DNA of 51,734 nt from Hirudo medicinalis (taxonomy: Eukaryota > Annelida > Clitellata > Hirudinida > Hirudinidae): positions 24,527-76,260 of the forward strand of contig MPNW01000330.1 of the NCBI GenBank assembly GCA_011800805.1, given 5' to 3'. Shown one piece after another: positions 33,859 through 44,614 of the stretch; within the stretch, counting starts at the first letter, position 1; the number at the start of each line of letters is the position of its first letter. Made by a program: the position numbers and the translations under genes. The notes under the pieces were generated by a model that had not been told where the DNA came from, made no database searches, and was given only the letters and a program-made list of their open reading frames with translations.

Positions 33859-36824
33859 TCATAACTTTTCGTAGAGCAGCATGTATGCGTCAGCAGAGAA
33901 AACTTCCTGTGAGCTTGCTGGCCTAACCATAGTGTCGGAGGCAAAAATCCATTTGTTGGGAAACCTGATTCCAAACCTTGATGTGGACCTCTTGTAAGTA
34001 ACAAAATGGCCAGATGTCGCATCGCCAAGATGCACGATCACAGACATAAGTCTATACATCTTGTTTGTTCTGAAGAATTGTGATCATTTTATTAAATGTA
34101 ATGTGGTTGTTCTGAGGACTTTACTGTTTACTTACCTGTCACAAAGAGCATCTTTCCTATAGGCTCTGACCAGGGACTCCAGTTCCGAATGAACCCCATT
34201 TTCCTGAAAGAAAAATAATGATATTGATTGTAATGAATCTGTAGTCGACTTGGCAAGATCAATGCAGACCTCATTCTTTATGCTGGGAAGTTTAGATGCA
34301 TTGTGGAACCCAGAAACAGCAACATGGTTATAAAAGTTAAGAGCTTTCAACATGTTTATGGGAGTGGAATAGGGAAGTTGGGCTAGTTTGCCAAAATTCT
34401 TCCTCTTTCCTTCACTTCTTTTTTTTCTATAAATTTGTTTTAATATTCCTTAATTGTGTATATTTCCTTGTTTTGCCTACTTAAATGACCCATACAAATT
34501 TCACAAATAAATTCAAATGTAGCTTGGTAATGAAGTAATTCGAAACAATAAATCACTCTAGCTTAGGAACGCAGTCAGATGCTCCGACACTAAGTTTGCC
34601 TCCATCTTTGACCAGGCTGAGGACAGGCAACAGATTTGATATGCGAGGCTGTGAAGTTGTATAGTTGGACATGTCGAGGTAATCAGGAAAGAGGACTTTA
34701 TCATTTCTTTTTATGGCACCATAAGCAGTCCATGAGGTACGCTGGATGTGTACACAGAGGGTGGATGGCAGCTGTCATGAAATTAACCACAAATAAGTCA
34801 AATTATTAAGATGAATATCAACTGATAAAACAATGGCTCTTGCATTATAATTGTAATTTAATATTACAGAAATACATTTATTGTTTAAAAGCTCATGAGA
34901 TTATGGGTGAACATTGAAGATCAAAGAGGCAGAACTCCTAATACATCAGATTAAATATGTAACTAATGGTGAATCAAAATATCTCTTAGAAACATTAAAG
35001 AACCAACCTTTCCAAGCATCATCTTCTTCAAGAAATCACCCCTTGTGTTACAAGATTCACAAAGCATGCCCTCAATATTCTCTGAGGTAACATATTGCTT
35101 TAGCAATGACTCCAAAGATACTATGCCCTGGAAATCAAAAACAGTAATTCTTTTAATTGTTAAAAATTATTTTGCAAACAAAAGGAAATAATTGAGTTTG
35201 GAATGCATGAGCTCTGATTTTGTTTTAGATTTGATCTTATCATTTACATTGATTAGCACAAAAACAAAAACTTAATAAACCCATAACGGGATATTGTGAC
35301 ATTGCAAGCCAATTAATCCTACCTTCATGTAATTTGATGAACCCAGAGAAATTGACAGGCTGTCAAAAGAATCATACTTCACTGGGAACTGGAATAAGGC
35401 TTGTCATTAAATAAGCTCATTTATGACAAACTCAGTCAGTCAACTTCTTAGTGACATTTACACAAATGGGCCAACTTAAGGCCATTCAGGTATATTTGTG
35501 TAAATCACAATGAACAATAATTCTTGTCAATAGCTTAAATATTGTTTGATTAGCAATCAAATCTGGAGAAATACTTATTATACTTAAAATTTTACTCAAC
35601 CCATTTTTTTTATTAAATTGAGCAATGCCTCAGTTATTGGATGCTATCTGTATAGAACTACTCAAACTCACTCGATGGGTACACCTCATGCAAATGAGTT
35701 GATTTGCTATTTTTCCTTGAAATGGAAGATGCAAAATTTTTGATGGTGCTTTTGGTAAATCTGTTCTGTATTTGTTCACACCTTCACTCCCAATTAACCA
35801 AGAATGTTGCTGAAAAATTGTAAACAGTTCATTTTCCAATAATTTTTTAAAAATTAGATATATCATAAGGACTGGATAAGCAACTTAAATTTTTTATGAT
35901 AAGATAATGTCAATCATTACGCATTCCTTGATTTTAATTATTTGTAACTTTAACATGAAGCAATTAAGAAACAATAAATTAAATAGCACCTACCATGAGA
36001 GATGTTCCATCAAAAAGGGAAATGACCTTTGAGTCTTCTGGCTTTTCCTCATTGAGAGTTTCCATCAAAACATGGAATAATTCATAAGCATCCTTCAAAT
36101 CAAACATTTCCAAAGATAATAAGAAAAATACTTTTGCAATCTTTGTTAGTGTTTTTAAGGCCTTTAAATTTCATGCAAAATCTCTAAACTGAGCCTTCAT
36201 TACCATTATGCCCTAATTAATAGATCAATCACCTATGACTAAGTAATATCATTTAAAAGAATTAAGTAAACCAATAAACACCTGTTCTCCAGCAGGAATG
36301 GTCCAACCTTTCGCATACAATGTATCCAAGATGTCTCGGGGATTGTACTGATCGTTTTGCTCCAGGCTTTCATTGTTTAAAACTAAATTTCAAAATTAAT
36401 GTAATAGTTTTCCATGATCATGATTTAATTTTGACCTCAACAAACTCCTAAAATAATACCTTTGAAAGCTGAATACAGATTAAAACTCAGTGAGTTCCTC
36501 AGGTTATGACCGTTTTTTAACATTGTTTCAAAGCACTGAATAATAGATGCACATGGAGACAAAGCTTGAAGAAGTGAATTCAAAAAGCAGGTGTTGCCTA
36601 GATTCAATATTCCAGGGTAGGATCCTAAAAGTATATATGTATATACTGCTCAATTCTCGGGAAAGGATCATAAAAATCAGGCATTAATAAAAAATATATA
36701 AAACAAAGCAGAGTACTCAACTTTTTTTTGGACTCCCCTTAATTTTTGTAAAAAACATATAAGCTGTGACAACAACGGAGGTGCAAGCGCCTCCTAACAC
36801 CAGCAATACATCGCTACTCCTCAT
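33859..36824 (-). CDS. USP30: Ubiquitin-specific protease 30 (mitochondrial outer membrane deubiquitinase)
   Basis: Deubiquitinase of the mitochondrial outer membrane that opposes Parkin-driven mitophagy in vertebrates. Ten exons: 36722-36824, 36460-36624, 36282-36382, 35994-36092, 35672-35809, 35323-35388, 35008-35127, 34591-34771, 34136-34382, 33859-34069. The sum is 1431 bases, 476 residues (human 517). A membrane segment (VLLVLGGACTSVVVTAYMFF, about 6-25) precedes the USP fold. The Cys box is GILNLGNTCFLNSLLQAL (Cys about 47). The zinc-type pairs CMRC and CESC are in the middle. The His box is GDATSGHFVTYKRS (His about 428), followed by WIFASDTMV, where the Ser aligns with the unusual third catalytic residue of USP30. 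The variable insert (exons 8-9) is not conserved with human. The gene converges on the disordered-protein gene, with 640 bases between stop codons. An AATAAA (minus) lies at 33566-33571. Confidence 0.93.
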
Positions 36825-37145
36825 GTTTACATTACATGACCATCGGCAAAACGCAATGCTCGCAAAACATAAGCTGCTTCCAATATTTGTTGACATTGAT
36901 AAAAGCTCTTAATACATCTGAAGTAATTACAACACTTAAATATTTTAAATTTATTTTATAATTAAAACTAAATTATATTCATAATATAATTATTACAATA
37001 TCTTGCTTTTGTTTTATGTTGTCGCTGCATGTAATGTTTTTAGCGCCGAATGCATCCGAGACCGTGGGGCAAGAGTGCAATTTTAGAGCTTCCAAGTAAT
37101 ATCTAGGTTAATCAGTTTTTATTAGAAGTTAAAATCTCATCAACT
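36825..37145. promoter_or_regulatory. Putative bidirectional promoter between USP30 and a small CxxC ORF
   Basis: About 320 bases separate the divergent start codons. The middle is AT-rich, with a more GC-rich patch at 37040-37075. No TATA box stands out on either side. Confidence 0.3.
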
Positions 37146-37328
37146 ATGCCGATGAACAGTCTCATAAGTTATGGCGGTGAAATGAACAGGCATAGCTGTG
37201 AATTCTGTGTCCGAGCCTTTGAATTTTTGGTCGACCTTGACGAAAGTTCCCTAACGATCCATCTGAACAAGGAGGTTCGAAATTTCAAATTGGTGTGTAT
37301 CAATTGTTGGGTTTCATATCGTAGTTAA
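37146..37328 (+). CDS. Small CxxC...CxxC protein, unrecognised
   Basis: 60-residue ORF starting MPMNSLISYGGEMNR. It contains two CxxC pairs, CEFC (about residue 18) and CINC (about residue 51), spaced like a zinc-ribbon or a ZAD-type half. Its head-to-head position with USP30 and good start context suggest it could be a real gene or the first exon of one. The sequence downstream to 37.6 kb gives no clear further exons, and transposon remnants follow. Confidence 0.35.
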   Translation: MPMNSLISYGGEMNRHSCEFCVRAFEFLVDLDESSLTIHLNKEVRNFKLVCINCWVSYRS

Positions 37329-37689
37329 GTCCTTCCTATTCAATTAATTGATCTTACCATATATACTGATTTGAGTGATTTTCTATTTGAATTATCTATT
37401 TTTAACTTTTTGATGTAAATTTCTCCGGACTCGTTATTACGAGTTTCTCCAATATCTCAAATTTAGTTATTTGCACGAGCAGGGTCTTTGTGTGTATGTT
37501 GGCATCTGTTTTTTGGTGAGATCTGGGTACCCACCATGTGTAGATGCTAATGAAACAACTCAACTTCTGTGAGACTTCAATATGTGAGCTAACAATTTGA
37601 AATAGTTTCTCTAGCAATTTAGTTATCTATGTTAGTGGCTCATCAAGGCATGGAACTCTGACTATCTGGGTTTTTTTTTAATTTAAAGA

Positions 37690-37940
37690 ATTTTATTGTG
37701 TATGTAACTGTTCACAATTTTGGATAATGTTCTTGAACTGTGGAACCAGTTTACTGGTTGTGATTCGCATGATTGCATTTAAATTGCAGTCAGTCAACAT
37801 CAATCTGTTCTTAGACTTGCTTATTTTCATACAAGAAAACGCTTTCTCACAAATGTATGTGGACCCAAATATAGTGACAAAAGCTTGGCAGCAAAGTTTT
37901 TTAGGTGTGGAAATGCCGCTGCTGGCAAACATACATAAAA
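37690..37940 (-). mobile_element. hAT-family transposase C-terminal fragment
   Basis: Minus-strand frame with FGSTYICEKAFSCMKISKSK and LTDCNLNAIMRITTSKL. This matches the conserved hAT dimerisation end (F-x-S-x-x-x-C-E-x-x-F-S-x-M ... R-x-x-L-T-D-x-N-L). Only the last 80 residues remain. Confidence 0.65.
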
Positions 37941-37979
37941 CTCCAGCAGAGAAACTGACTTAAACTTCTCCTTCAGGTC

Positions 37980-39310
37980 ATAATCTGCTTATAGGTCAAG
38001 CAGCTCTAACTGTATATCCTCTGGGGCTGAATCAGCTTCTGCACTAAATGGTGAACTGAGGATATTGAAGAGTGGTTCCAGGTTCTTGAAGTCTTGGAAC
38101 CTCCTTTCAAATTCACAACCAAGGCATCCAACTGAGTCTTGTACTTGTCAGCCCTGGCAGCTTCCTTTGCAGATTTGTTCACTTGTTTGGCAGCATTGGT
38201 TCTTTTGCGACGATATAGACGCTCCGTGTGTAGACAGCGTTTCTTGGCTACTATTGCATCGTTGGGGTGCTGGCCTATATGGACCAATCACTTCTTAACA
38301 GGGGCGTGTTTGTCGAGGAGGATCTCTAGCTTACTATTGAGGAGAATAGCATAGTTGTTGGAATCTAAGTCGCACATCAGGAGCTCTTCAGAGACACAGA
38401 GGAGATCCGGTTCGAAGATTTCCCGGTTGATGCTGCTGAGGCATCGGTGATGAGTAACCCGGGTTGAGGGTTGAAGTGCTTCAGCTGAGATATTGGATGA
38501 TATGAATGATGATCAGAGTATGTCACTTCATTTATGTTTATGTTGGAGAGGAGATTGTGGGATGATGTGATGAGGAGATAAAGCATGTGACCATGGGAGT
38601 GAGTTGGGGAGGTGACGTGTTGAACTAATCCATGAGACTCGATTGCATTCTCCAGAAGGTGATGAATTCTTGTCTCAGAACCGGGTGCGTTGAAATCCCC
38701 ACAGATGACGAACGGGATGTTGTGATATGAGATGAAGTTGATGAGCTCTTCAAATTCGATGATGAATGAAGATGTAATAGGTCCGGGCGGGCGATAGATT
38801 GATGAAACCGTGAATGATGATTTGTGGTTGTTGAATTTGAGGTGAAGGCTTTCAAATCCAGTGAAGTCATGATCTATTTTAGATGATTTTATATCTTGGC
38901 GATGAATGACTGCGATGCTGCCCCTGCGTTTGTCGGTGCCGCCATGTTGGTGGATGGTGATGAAGCCGTCTGGAGCGAGGCTGTTTGTGATGCAGCTAGG
39001 AGCGTCGGAAGTTATCCAAGTCAAGACAAAGATGTCCAGAGCTACGTCGCTTAGGCTGTCCTGAATAAGTGCGGCCTTGTTTACTGCTGAGCCAGCATTT
39101 ATAGTAGGCCAAGTTTCACAGAGGCTTGGCGCTTAATGGCCTAATCTTTGTTGCCATTGAGCTCATTGTACACACTGGAACGAACCTGCATGGGTTGCAG
39201 ATTTTGTGAGTGAATAAAATTTTTCTCACCTCTCTGGCAACCTTTACATCATCCTTTGGGGTGAGAAATGAAAAGAGCTCTTCTTGGGAGTAACGGATGA
39301 TATCCATTAA
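37980..39310 (-). mobile_element. LINE fragment with apurinic-type endonuclease domain
   Basis: A 215-codon open frame (38377-39024) reads SSIYRPPGP, FVICGDFNAPGS, SPTHSHGHMLYLLIT and YSDHHSY, the ordered motifs of the exonuclease-endonuclease-phosphatase domain in CR1-like LINEs. The frame extends upstream to about 39110 (NAGSAVNKAALIQDSLSDVALDI), past which stops occur. Downstream, after a frame change, a DKHAPVK segment (38300-38340) and a Lys/Arg-rich linker reach about 38006. No reverse transcriptase follows, so it is a truncated dead copy. The SYDHH-type end is altered (MLYL where MLDL is usual). Confidence 0.8.
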
Positions 39311-40950
39311 ATGCGGGCAAGCGATGACAAGTTGTTTATAAACTTTTTAAAATTTTATAAAAACAGTAGCAGAAAGTGTCCAGAAACAGTTATTAGTAGT
39401 AATCACTCACTAAACTAAAAGATACAATTTCTTCAAATATGTTTCAAGTCCCATTGACTCTTTTCCATTATTCACAACATCTTGCAGTGAATGATTAACT
39501 GAGTAATTTTGTTACACAGCTACTTGGAAATTTGGGTTTGTTTTCCATGGGATGTTGTTGTACCATGAATTCCCAGGTCACCTACAAGCCATAGAATATC
39601 TTAAGAACATTAAGTTGATCTGTCTGTAAATGAACCCAGTAGCATCTAATCTTTCCGCATGTCTATACTATTACAGACGAACCGATAACATCTCGGTCCA
39701 AAGCACAGCCTGATGCAGGAAATCTTTTTTGAAGTGATAATGAAAGGCTATAGTGTATATTTGCAGTTGATCCAGTTGCAAATAAAACTGCATAATTCAA
39801 TTGATTGTCAATGAATTCCTTGAAGGATTTGAAATAAATATCTTCCTATAACTTTAGGAGACTCACATTAATTAAATAAAATCATGAGAATAGTCAATGA
39901 CAATCTACTGTATCTCTATTTCTTTGCCCCTCCCCTTCCTCATTGATATTTTTGGGGGCAATATTCCATTCTTGGCATTTTCAAGGAAGCCAGCTATGCA
40001 TGCATTTTACTTTCATGTTTTAATTTCTCCAAACATCTAACCTTTGCTTGCATCTTGGCATTCTCCATAATGTGAGATAAGCACAGGGTACTGGATGTCA
40101 CCAGAAGTGCTCTTGTTATAGTTCCATAGAATCTCTCCATTACTATTACTTCAAAGATGCATTGCAAAAGGCTGTGGCGATGGAATTCGTCAGCACTTTA
40201 GATCCATCTGACGCAACTCCTTTGGGTCTTGCACTTGTTGGCCAATCGTATATTTTGATATAATCTCTTAAACTCCTACAGGAATTTTATAACAGAGGTT
40301 CTGTGGCATTATGTCACGAATGTTGCAACAGGTAAAGGCAACATCTTTCGATGCATTCCTTGTGACATGCTCATATGCATGAAATGGTGAATCCCTGTTT
40401 TTATCATGCCTCCTATGGCATACAAATATATAATGTCTTCCAAACATCTACAATGAAAGATTCGAATGCAAGCTTTTGACCTTAACATCACTCCAGCTGG
40501 ATTCTGGATGGTGACTTTAACACAGTATTTTAGTCGCCTTTCTCTTGTTCTTTTTTGAGTGTGTCCAAGCTCCTCATCTCGTCAACATCTTTTCTTTTGT
40601 TGACGTCACTGTTGGATGCAATTTTTCTTAGAAAACACTGTGCAACAGAAAAATTTATTTCAATAATTTTTTCAAAACAGTGTATTTTATATAAATTTAT
40701 TTATCCACATTTTGCCATCCTAGTGCACTGTTAATGAATAACTTGGATCAAAGGATGCACTGCAAGAGGTGATGAGTCAGCTGCCTTCAAAACCCACAAA
40801 TGAGCTAAGTTGAAGATGGTGCATTTAATGACAGTAAAGGATGGTAAGTTATTAACATGATTTGATCAAGTTTGTTCCCCAACACTGCTTCACAACAAGC
40901 CGATACGAACGTGAATGTCGGCACGATGTTGATATTATTGTTATTATTTC
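39311..40950. other. Repeat-derived spacer, no gene identified
   Basis: Non-coding sequence. A minus-strand reading at 40309-40545 (YCVKVTIQNPAGVM segment) vaguely resembles the middle of a Tc1/mariner transposase, but it is too decayed to assign. Nothing else is recognised. Confidence 0.3.
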
Positions 40951-40954
40951 AGCA

Positions 40955-41420
40955 TCGGCATGCTTATCGACTTGGAAGCATTTCATCATCTCTTCTTCCC
41001 ACCGCCCACAAGATAGCACAGGTGCTGCCACTCTTAAAAAAACCGGACCTTGACCCACTCAATCCCGCCAACTACAGGCCTATTTCTAATCTCACTACCT
41101 TCTCCAAAATAATTTAACGCCTTGTTTTGCACTGTATTCGTCCTCATCTCTTATCAAATAAGAACTACTCCAGCTATCAATCAGCTTATCGCTCCGGCCA
41201 TTCCACGGAGACGGCCCTTCTTCATACCATAGATGGCATCACCTCAGCNGTTCTCCGCCCCTCGGACATGGAATGGTCTTCCCCCACAACTTAGGGCCTC
41301 TGATTCGTTCAGCCTCTTCAAGGCGAACCTCAAGACCCACCTTTTCCCTCAGCAGCGAAGGACGAAGCGCCCCTGATGCTTACGCTTATGGCGCTCTATA
41401 AATAAATATATTATTATTAT
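40955..41420 (+). mobile_element. LINE: reverse transcriptase start joined to ORF2 C-terminus
   Basis: Bases 41026-41248 encode the start of an RT domain: LPLLKKPDLDPLNPANYRPI then SNLTTFSKII, a stop replacing the usual Glu, then YQSAYRSGHSTETALLHTID. After the single N at 41249 the frame resumes with the C-terminal end of ORF2, APRTWNGLPPQLRASDSFSL followed by LKTHLFPQQRRTKRP and a stop. The 3' end is ggcgctctataaataaat plus an ATT-repeat tail. Most of the RT is missing between the two halves. Confidence 0.8.
41249..41249. other. Ambiguous base (N)
   Basis: The only N in the window. It falls exactly at the junction of two LINE segments that should be more than a kilobase apart. Confidence 0.95.
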
Positions 41421-41439
41421 TATTATTCTATGGGGTTCC

Positions 41440-41640
41440 CATTCGTGCTTTCTAGAGCAAAAAGAAAGGTGTGAAGCTTTTGAGTTGATCAGTATGTTCT
41501 CCTAACCTCAACCTAATTGAAAATGTTCATTCACGGTTTAAAGAGATTGGGGTCAATTTAGCACAAATTTGAAGTTGGAAAATGCCATCAGGACTGCCTG
41601 GAATGAGTTGGATATTTACTTTAAAAAACAATTTTATTAA
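41440..41640 (+). mobile_element. Possible Tc1/mariner transposase C-terminus (decayed)
   Basis: Frames with shifts read a PNLNLIENVHSRFKEI-like block near 41500-41550, comparable to the Tc1 motif SPDLNPIENxW, then LENAIRTAWNELDI near 41575-41618. Only this short end is visible. Confidence 0.45.
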
Positions 41641-41649
41641 TGCATAATC

Positions 41650-42510
41650 AATGTTTTTGAATAGAAATGAAATATAATTTCACATTAAATAATTTCTTGA
41701 CCTGAAATAAATTTTTGATGTTATTAATTCATGTTGTTTTTCTGTTTTTTTTTCTTCAAAAACGTGTTTTTGTGAAATTTTAATCTGCAAATAAATACAT
41801 TTCATTTAATGATCCAATCTTTTGAGTGTGCACCATTGGAAGCACTTACATGCCATAACAATGAGTAATTTATACAAATTAGGCAAGCTGTTTGTGAGTG
41901 GGTATCTACCTTGCCATCATGGTTATGCCAATGATTCTGCCGTGCTGGGGGACTTTAAATATTTGGATTGTCTTGGTTGGGGAAATAAATAACAAATAGT
42001 AATGTGATAATGCAGAGGACAGTGTATTTGCTTCTCAAAATGATTTGCTTTTACATCGACTCCAAATTTGTAAGTTTAAAGAAGTTACTTATTTGCAAGA
42101 GGTAATATGTCCACATGGACCGTTCTAAAGTAAAAAAAAAGGACCCCTGCATGTGATAAGCGTGCCTAGAAGAATGTCTAGTGACTGAAAAATAAACCTT
42201 GGAAATTGCACGGATGAACGAAATGGAAGTGGGATACGGCATGGAGTTTGTGTCCATTTATTATTGTCTTTCACGTTGACATTTGTGAGGTAATGGCGAA
42301 TTTTTAAAGTTTGTGATGAAAATCATTGGATTACATTACCTTAACATTTTTAATCCTAAAATAGTCTTTGTTATTGTACCAACTTTATTTTGTTTTCGAG
42401 GAAACATTTAAGAAAGTAATTTAAGAAAAAAAAAATCAAAGAAACAGATTTTGATTTTACGTCATATCAGTGGAATCACAACAAAACATTTTGTGGGACT
42501 TTTTTTTGAA
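41650..42510. other. Intergenic spacer, no gene seen
   Basis: AT-rich sequence with short ORFs only. It forms the upstream flank of the small secreted-protein ORF. Confidence 0.4.
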
Positions 42511-42511
42511 T

Positions 42512-42928
42512 ATGAAGAGCTTTAACCTCATCATTTTGTTCCTCATCAAACTTCCACTTACTCGTCAAGATTCGATTTTTCAACCAACAGAAAAAAGCTC
42601 ATCACTCCAAGGAAACCACTCGGAAAAAATTCTCCCCAAAATTCAAAATCCTCTTCAACTTCGCAAACAGAAGTCCATACGACACATCCATCTCTTCCCA
42701 AGGAAGCACAAAGCTTTGAACAAACACCTAAACTTGGATGATGAATTTAAACCATGGAACTTTGACCAATTAGTTCCTTATAAGCGATCGAAGATTGTTC
42801 CTCGTTATAAGGTTGAAAATGTACCAAAGAGACCGAGAAACGGAAGGAGTGAAGGACCAGTTAAAAACAAACATGAGTCCAAGAGTCACCCAGCTACGAA
42901 GATGTCTACGGGGACGATGGATATCTGA
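42512..42928 (+). CDS. Small secreted basic protein, unrecognised
   Basis: 138-residue frame beginning MKSFNLIILFLIKLPLTRQD, a likely signal peptide. The rest is basic and polar with no cysteines, and contains Lys-Arg and Arg-Asn-Gly-Arg sites (PYKR, VPKRPRNGR) that could be convertase sites in a peptide precursor. In a neighbouring frame, bases near 42882-42930 read an acidic, Tyr-containing end (PSYEDVYGDDGYLKA), so the true 3' end may be spliced or frameshifted. The family is not recognised. It may be the first exon of a longer gene. Confidence 0.4.
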   Translation: MKSFNLIILFLIKLPLTRQDSIFQPTEKSSSLQGNHSEKILPKIQNPLQLRKQKSIRHIHLFPRKHKALNKHLNLDDEFKPWNFDQLVPYKRSKIVPRYKVENVPKRPRNGRSEGPVKNKHESKSHPATKMSTGTMDI

Positions 42929-43139
42929 AAGCCTGAAAAATGATATTCGGCTGAGAACATATTTTTATTCACGCAAACTTTTATTAATTACTCTAATGAA
43001 CACATAGTGGAGCGTGTGACTCTGATAATGAAAAGGAGTTCAAAACCACGAGATGAAGTTTACAAGAGATTTTAATTTTGCACCTCGGCATAAATCGCTT
43101 CAAACATTATAGGGTTTTATATTTTTAACGTTAAAATTA

Positions 43140-43740
43140 GAAACTTAATTTATTCAGGCGAGTTTCTAATGTTTGAAAACAATCTTTTGGAATATTGTTC
43201 TCTCAACATCGGAAATGATTTAAACAGTCTACGTAGTCGTGTCTGTAAAAGATGAAGCTGTTTGTATACCATCTCTGAGTTAACAAAAGTATTTGCAGTG
43301 CAATTAGTGGACCTACATGTATCTGAGACCTCCTTTTGAAATTCCAAAACTTTGCGTCTTCACTGTGAATTGACCGAATTTTGAGGACCTGGTGCTTAAT
43401 CACGAGCTGCACCTCATAATTCTTTTGCACGTCAAATAATTCCTCCAAAATAAATTTAAGTAACAATATTGATTTGGTTTCTTAGTTGCTAATTACTCTA
43501 ATTAGAGATAAATTATTATTCACAAATCTCATGAAATATTCAGGAGTGACTGTTTCTTGGCTGCAGAACAAGGAAATACGAGCAATTAGTGAACCCAGGT
43601 GGTACGTGGATGTGTTTGAGATGTATGCTAATTTGTGTCTTCAAATGTCGGTTGACTGCGGAGTGCATGGGAAATACAGGAATGCAGAACAAAGTGAGAC
43701 TGCTATAAAGATGGACCAAACGTGAGCTCCTAACTCGGCT
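43140..43740. other. Two opposing unrecognised ORFs
   Basis: On the minus strand 43150-43466 two overlapping frames read helical, charged sequence (for example YKQLHLLQTRLRRLFKSF) ending in a stop at 43150. On the plus strand 43569-43725, after a ctgcag acceptor, one frame reads NKEIRAISEPRWYVDVFEMY with two later cysteines. Either could be an exon, but neither connects to others with certainty. Confidence 0.25.
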
Positions 43741-44614
43741 TCTGAGTTCGTCTTAGTGCTGTTCTTCTTTTACAATTTGTCCGCTTACTTGCTTTTCGTA
43801 GTTCTGAGGTAAAGTTTTGAGTATTGAGGTAAATTAAATTTGTTTTGTTTACTTTGGTTTCTATTAGTCATCAACATCATCATCATCATCAACATCGCAC
43901 AATTAAAACTTTGTTTTTAAATTCTTTGCATCTCACCAATTAGTTTAAATATTTTTAATGAAAACAAGCGCTGAATTAGAGATTAATTTGAAAAAAGGAA
44001 GGAAAAACCAAGTAAGAAACTATTGATAAAGAATACGAAGAGGGATAAAAACACTTCAGAATTGTAATAATTTCACTTCTGCGCGCATCCAAACCGATTG
44101 AAATATTGAAATAAGATGAATGTTGAAATAAGATGAATGTTGAAGTGCAGTTTATTACCGAATTACTCACGATCAAACAAACAAGACTAAAATTGAGTGA
44201 TCATTGAAGTGGTAGGATTGAATTGTAGGACAACTTAACAGGCTACAACACGCTCCAAATCCTGCTGTTGCAAGGAGTGCTTGTCCCGAACAGCCTGTGA
44301 GACTTGATATTCAAATTCATGGAACTTCCTCCAACCTCCAGCTCATCTGACTCACTCTTTTGTTTTCTCTTTTAATGAGATGCAATTTATTATTTCCAAT
44401 CGAAACTCGGGCAAGAAGTCGTCGTTATGTGGTTGGCTGCTTTGAATAAGTAGGTCACGTCGTAACACTTAACTCGATGTTAATGAGAGCCACACACGCC
44501 TTCACAAGCCATGTGTTTTTGGGAGGTCCTATACTAATTTTAATTTGATTTAAATCAAAAACATTTTCACTTTTTAAATTTTTTCATAAAATTTCTGAAC
44601 TTTCTAGAAACACC
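43741..44614. other. Upstream region of the PDZ-protein gene
   Basis: AT-rich spacer with a short ATC/ATCA microsatellite (43869-43896) and a tandem 17-base duplication near 44105-44142. No coding sequence is recognised. Confidence 0.4.
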
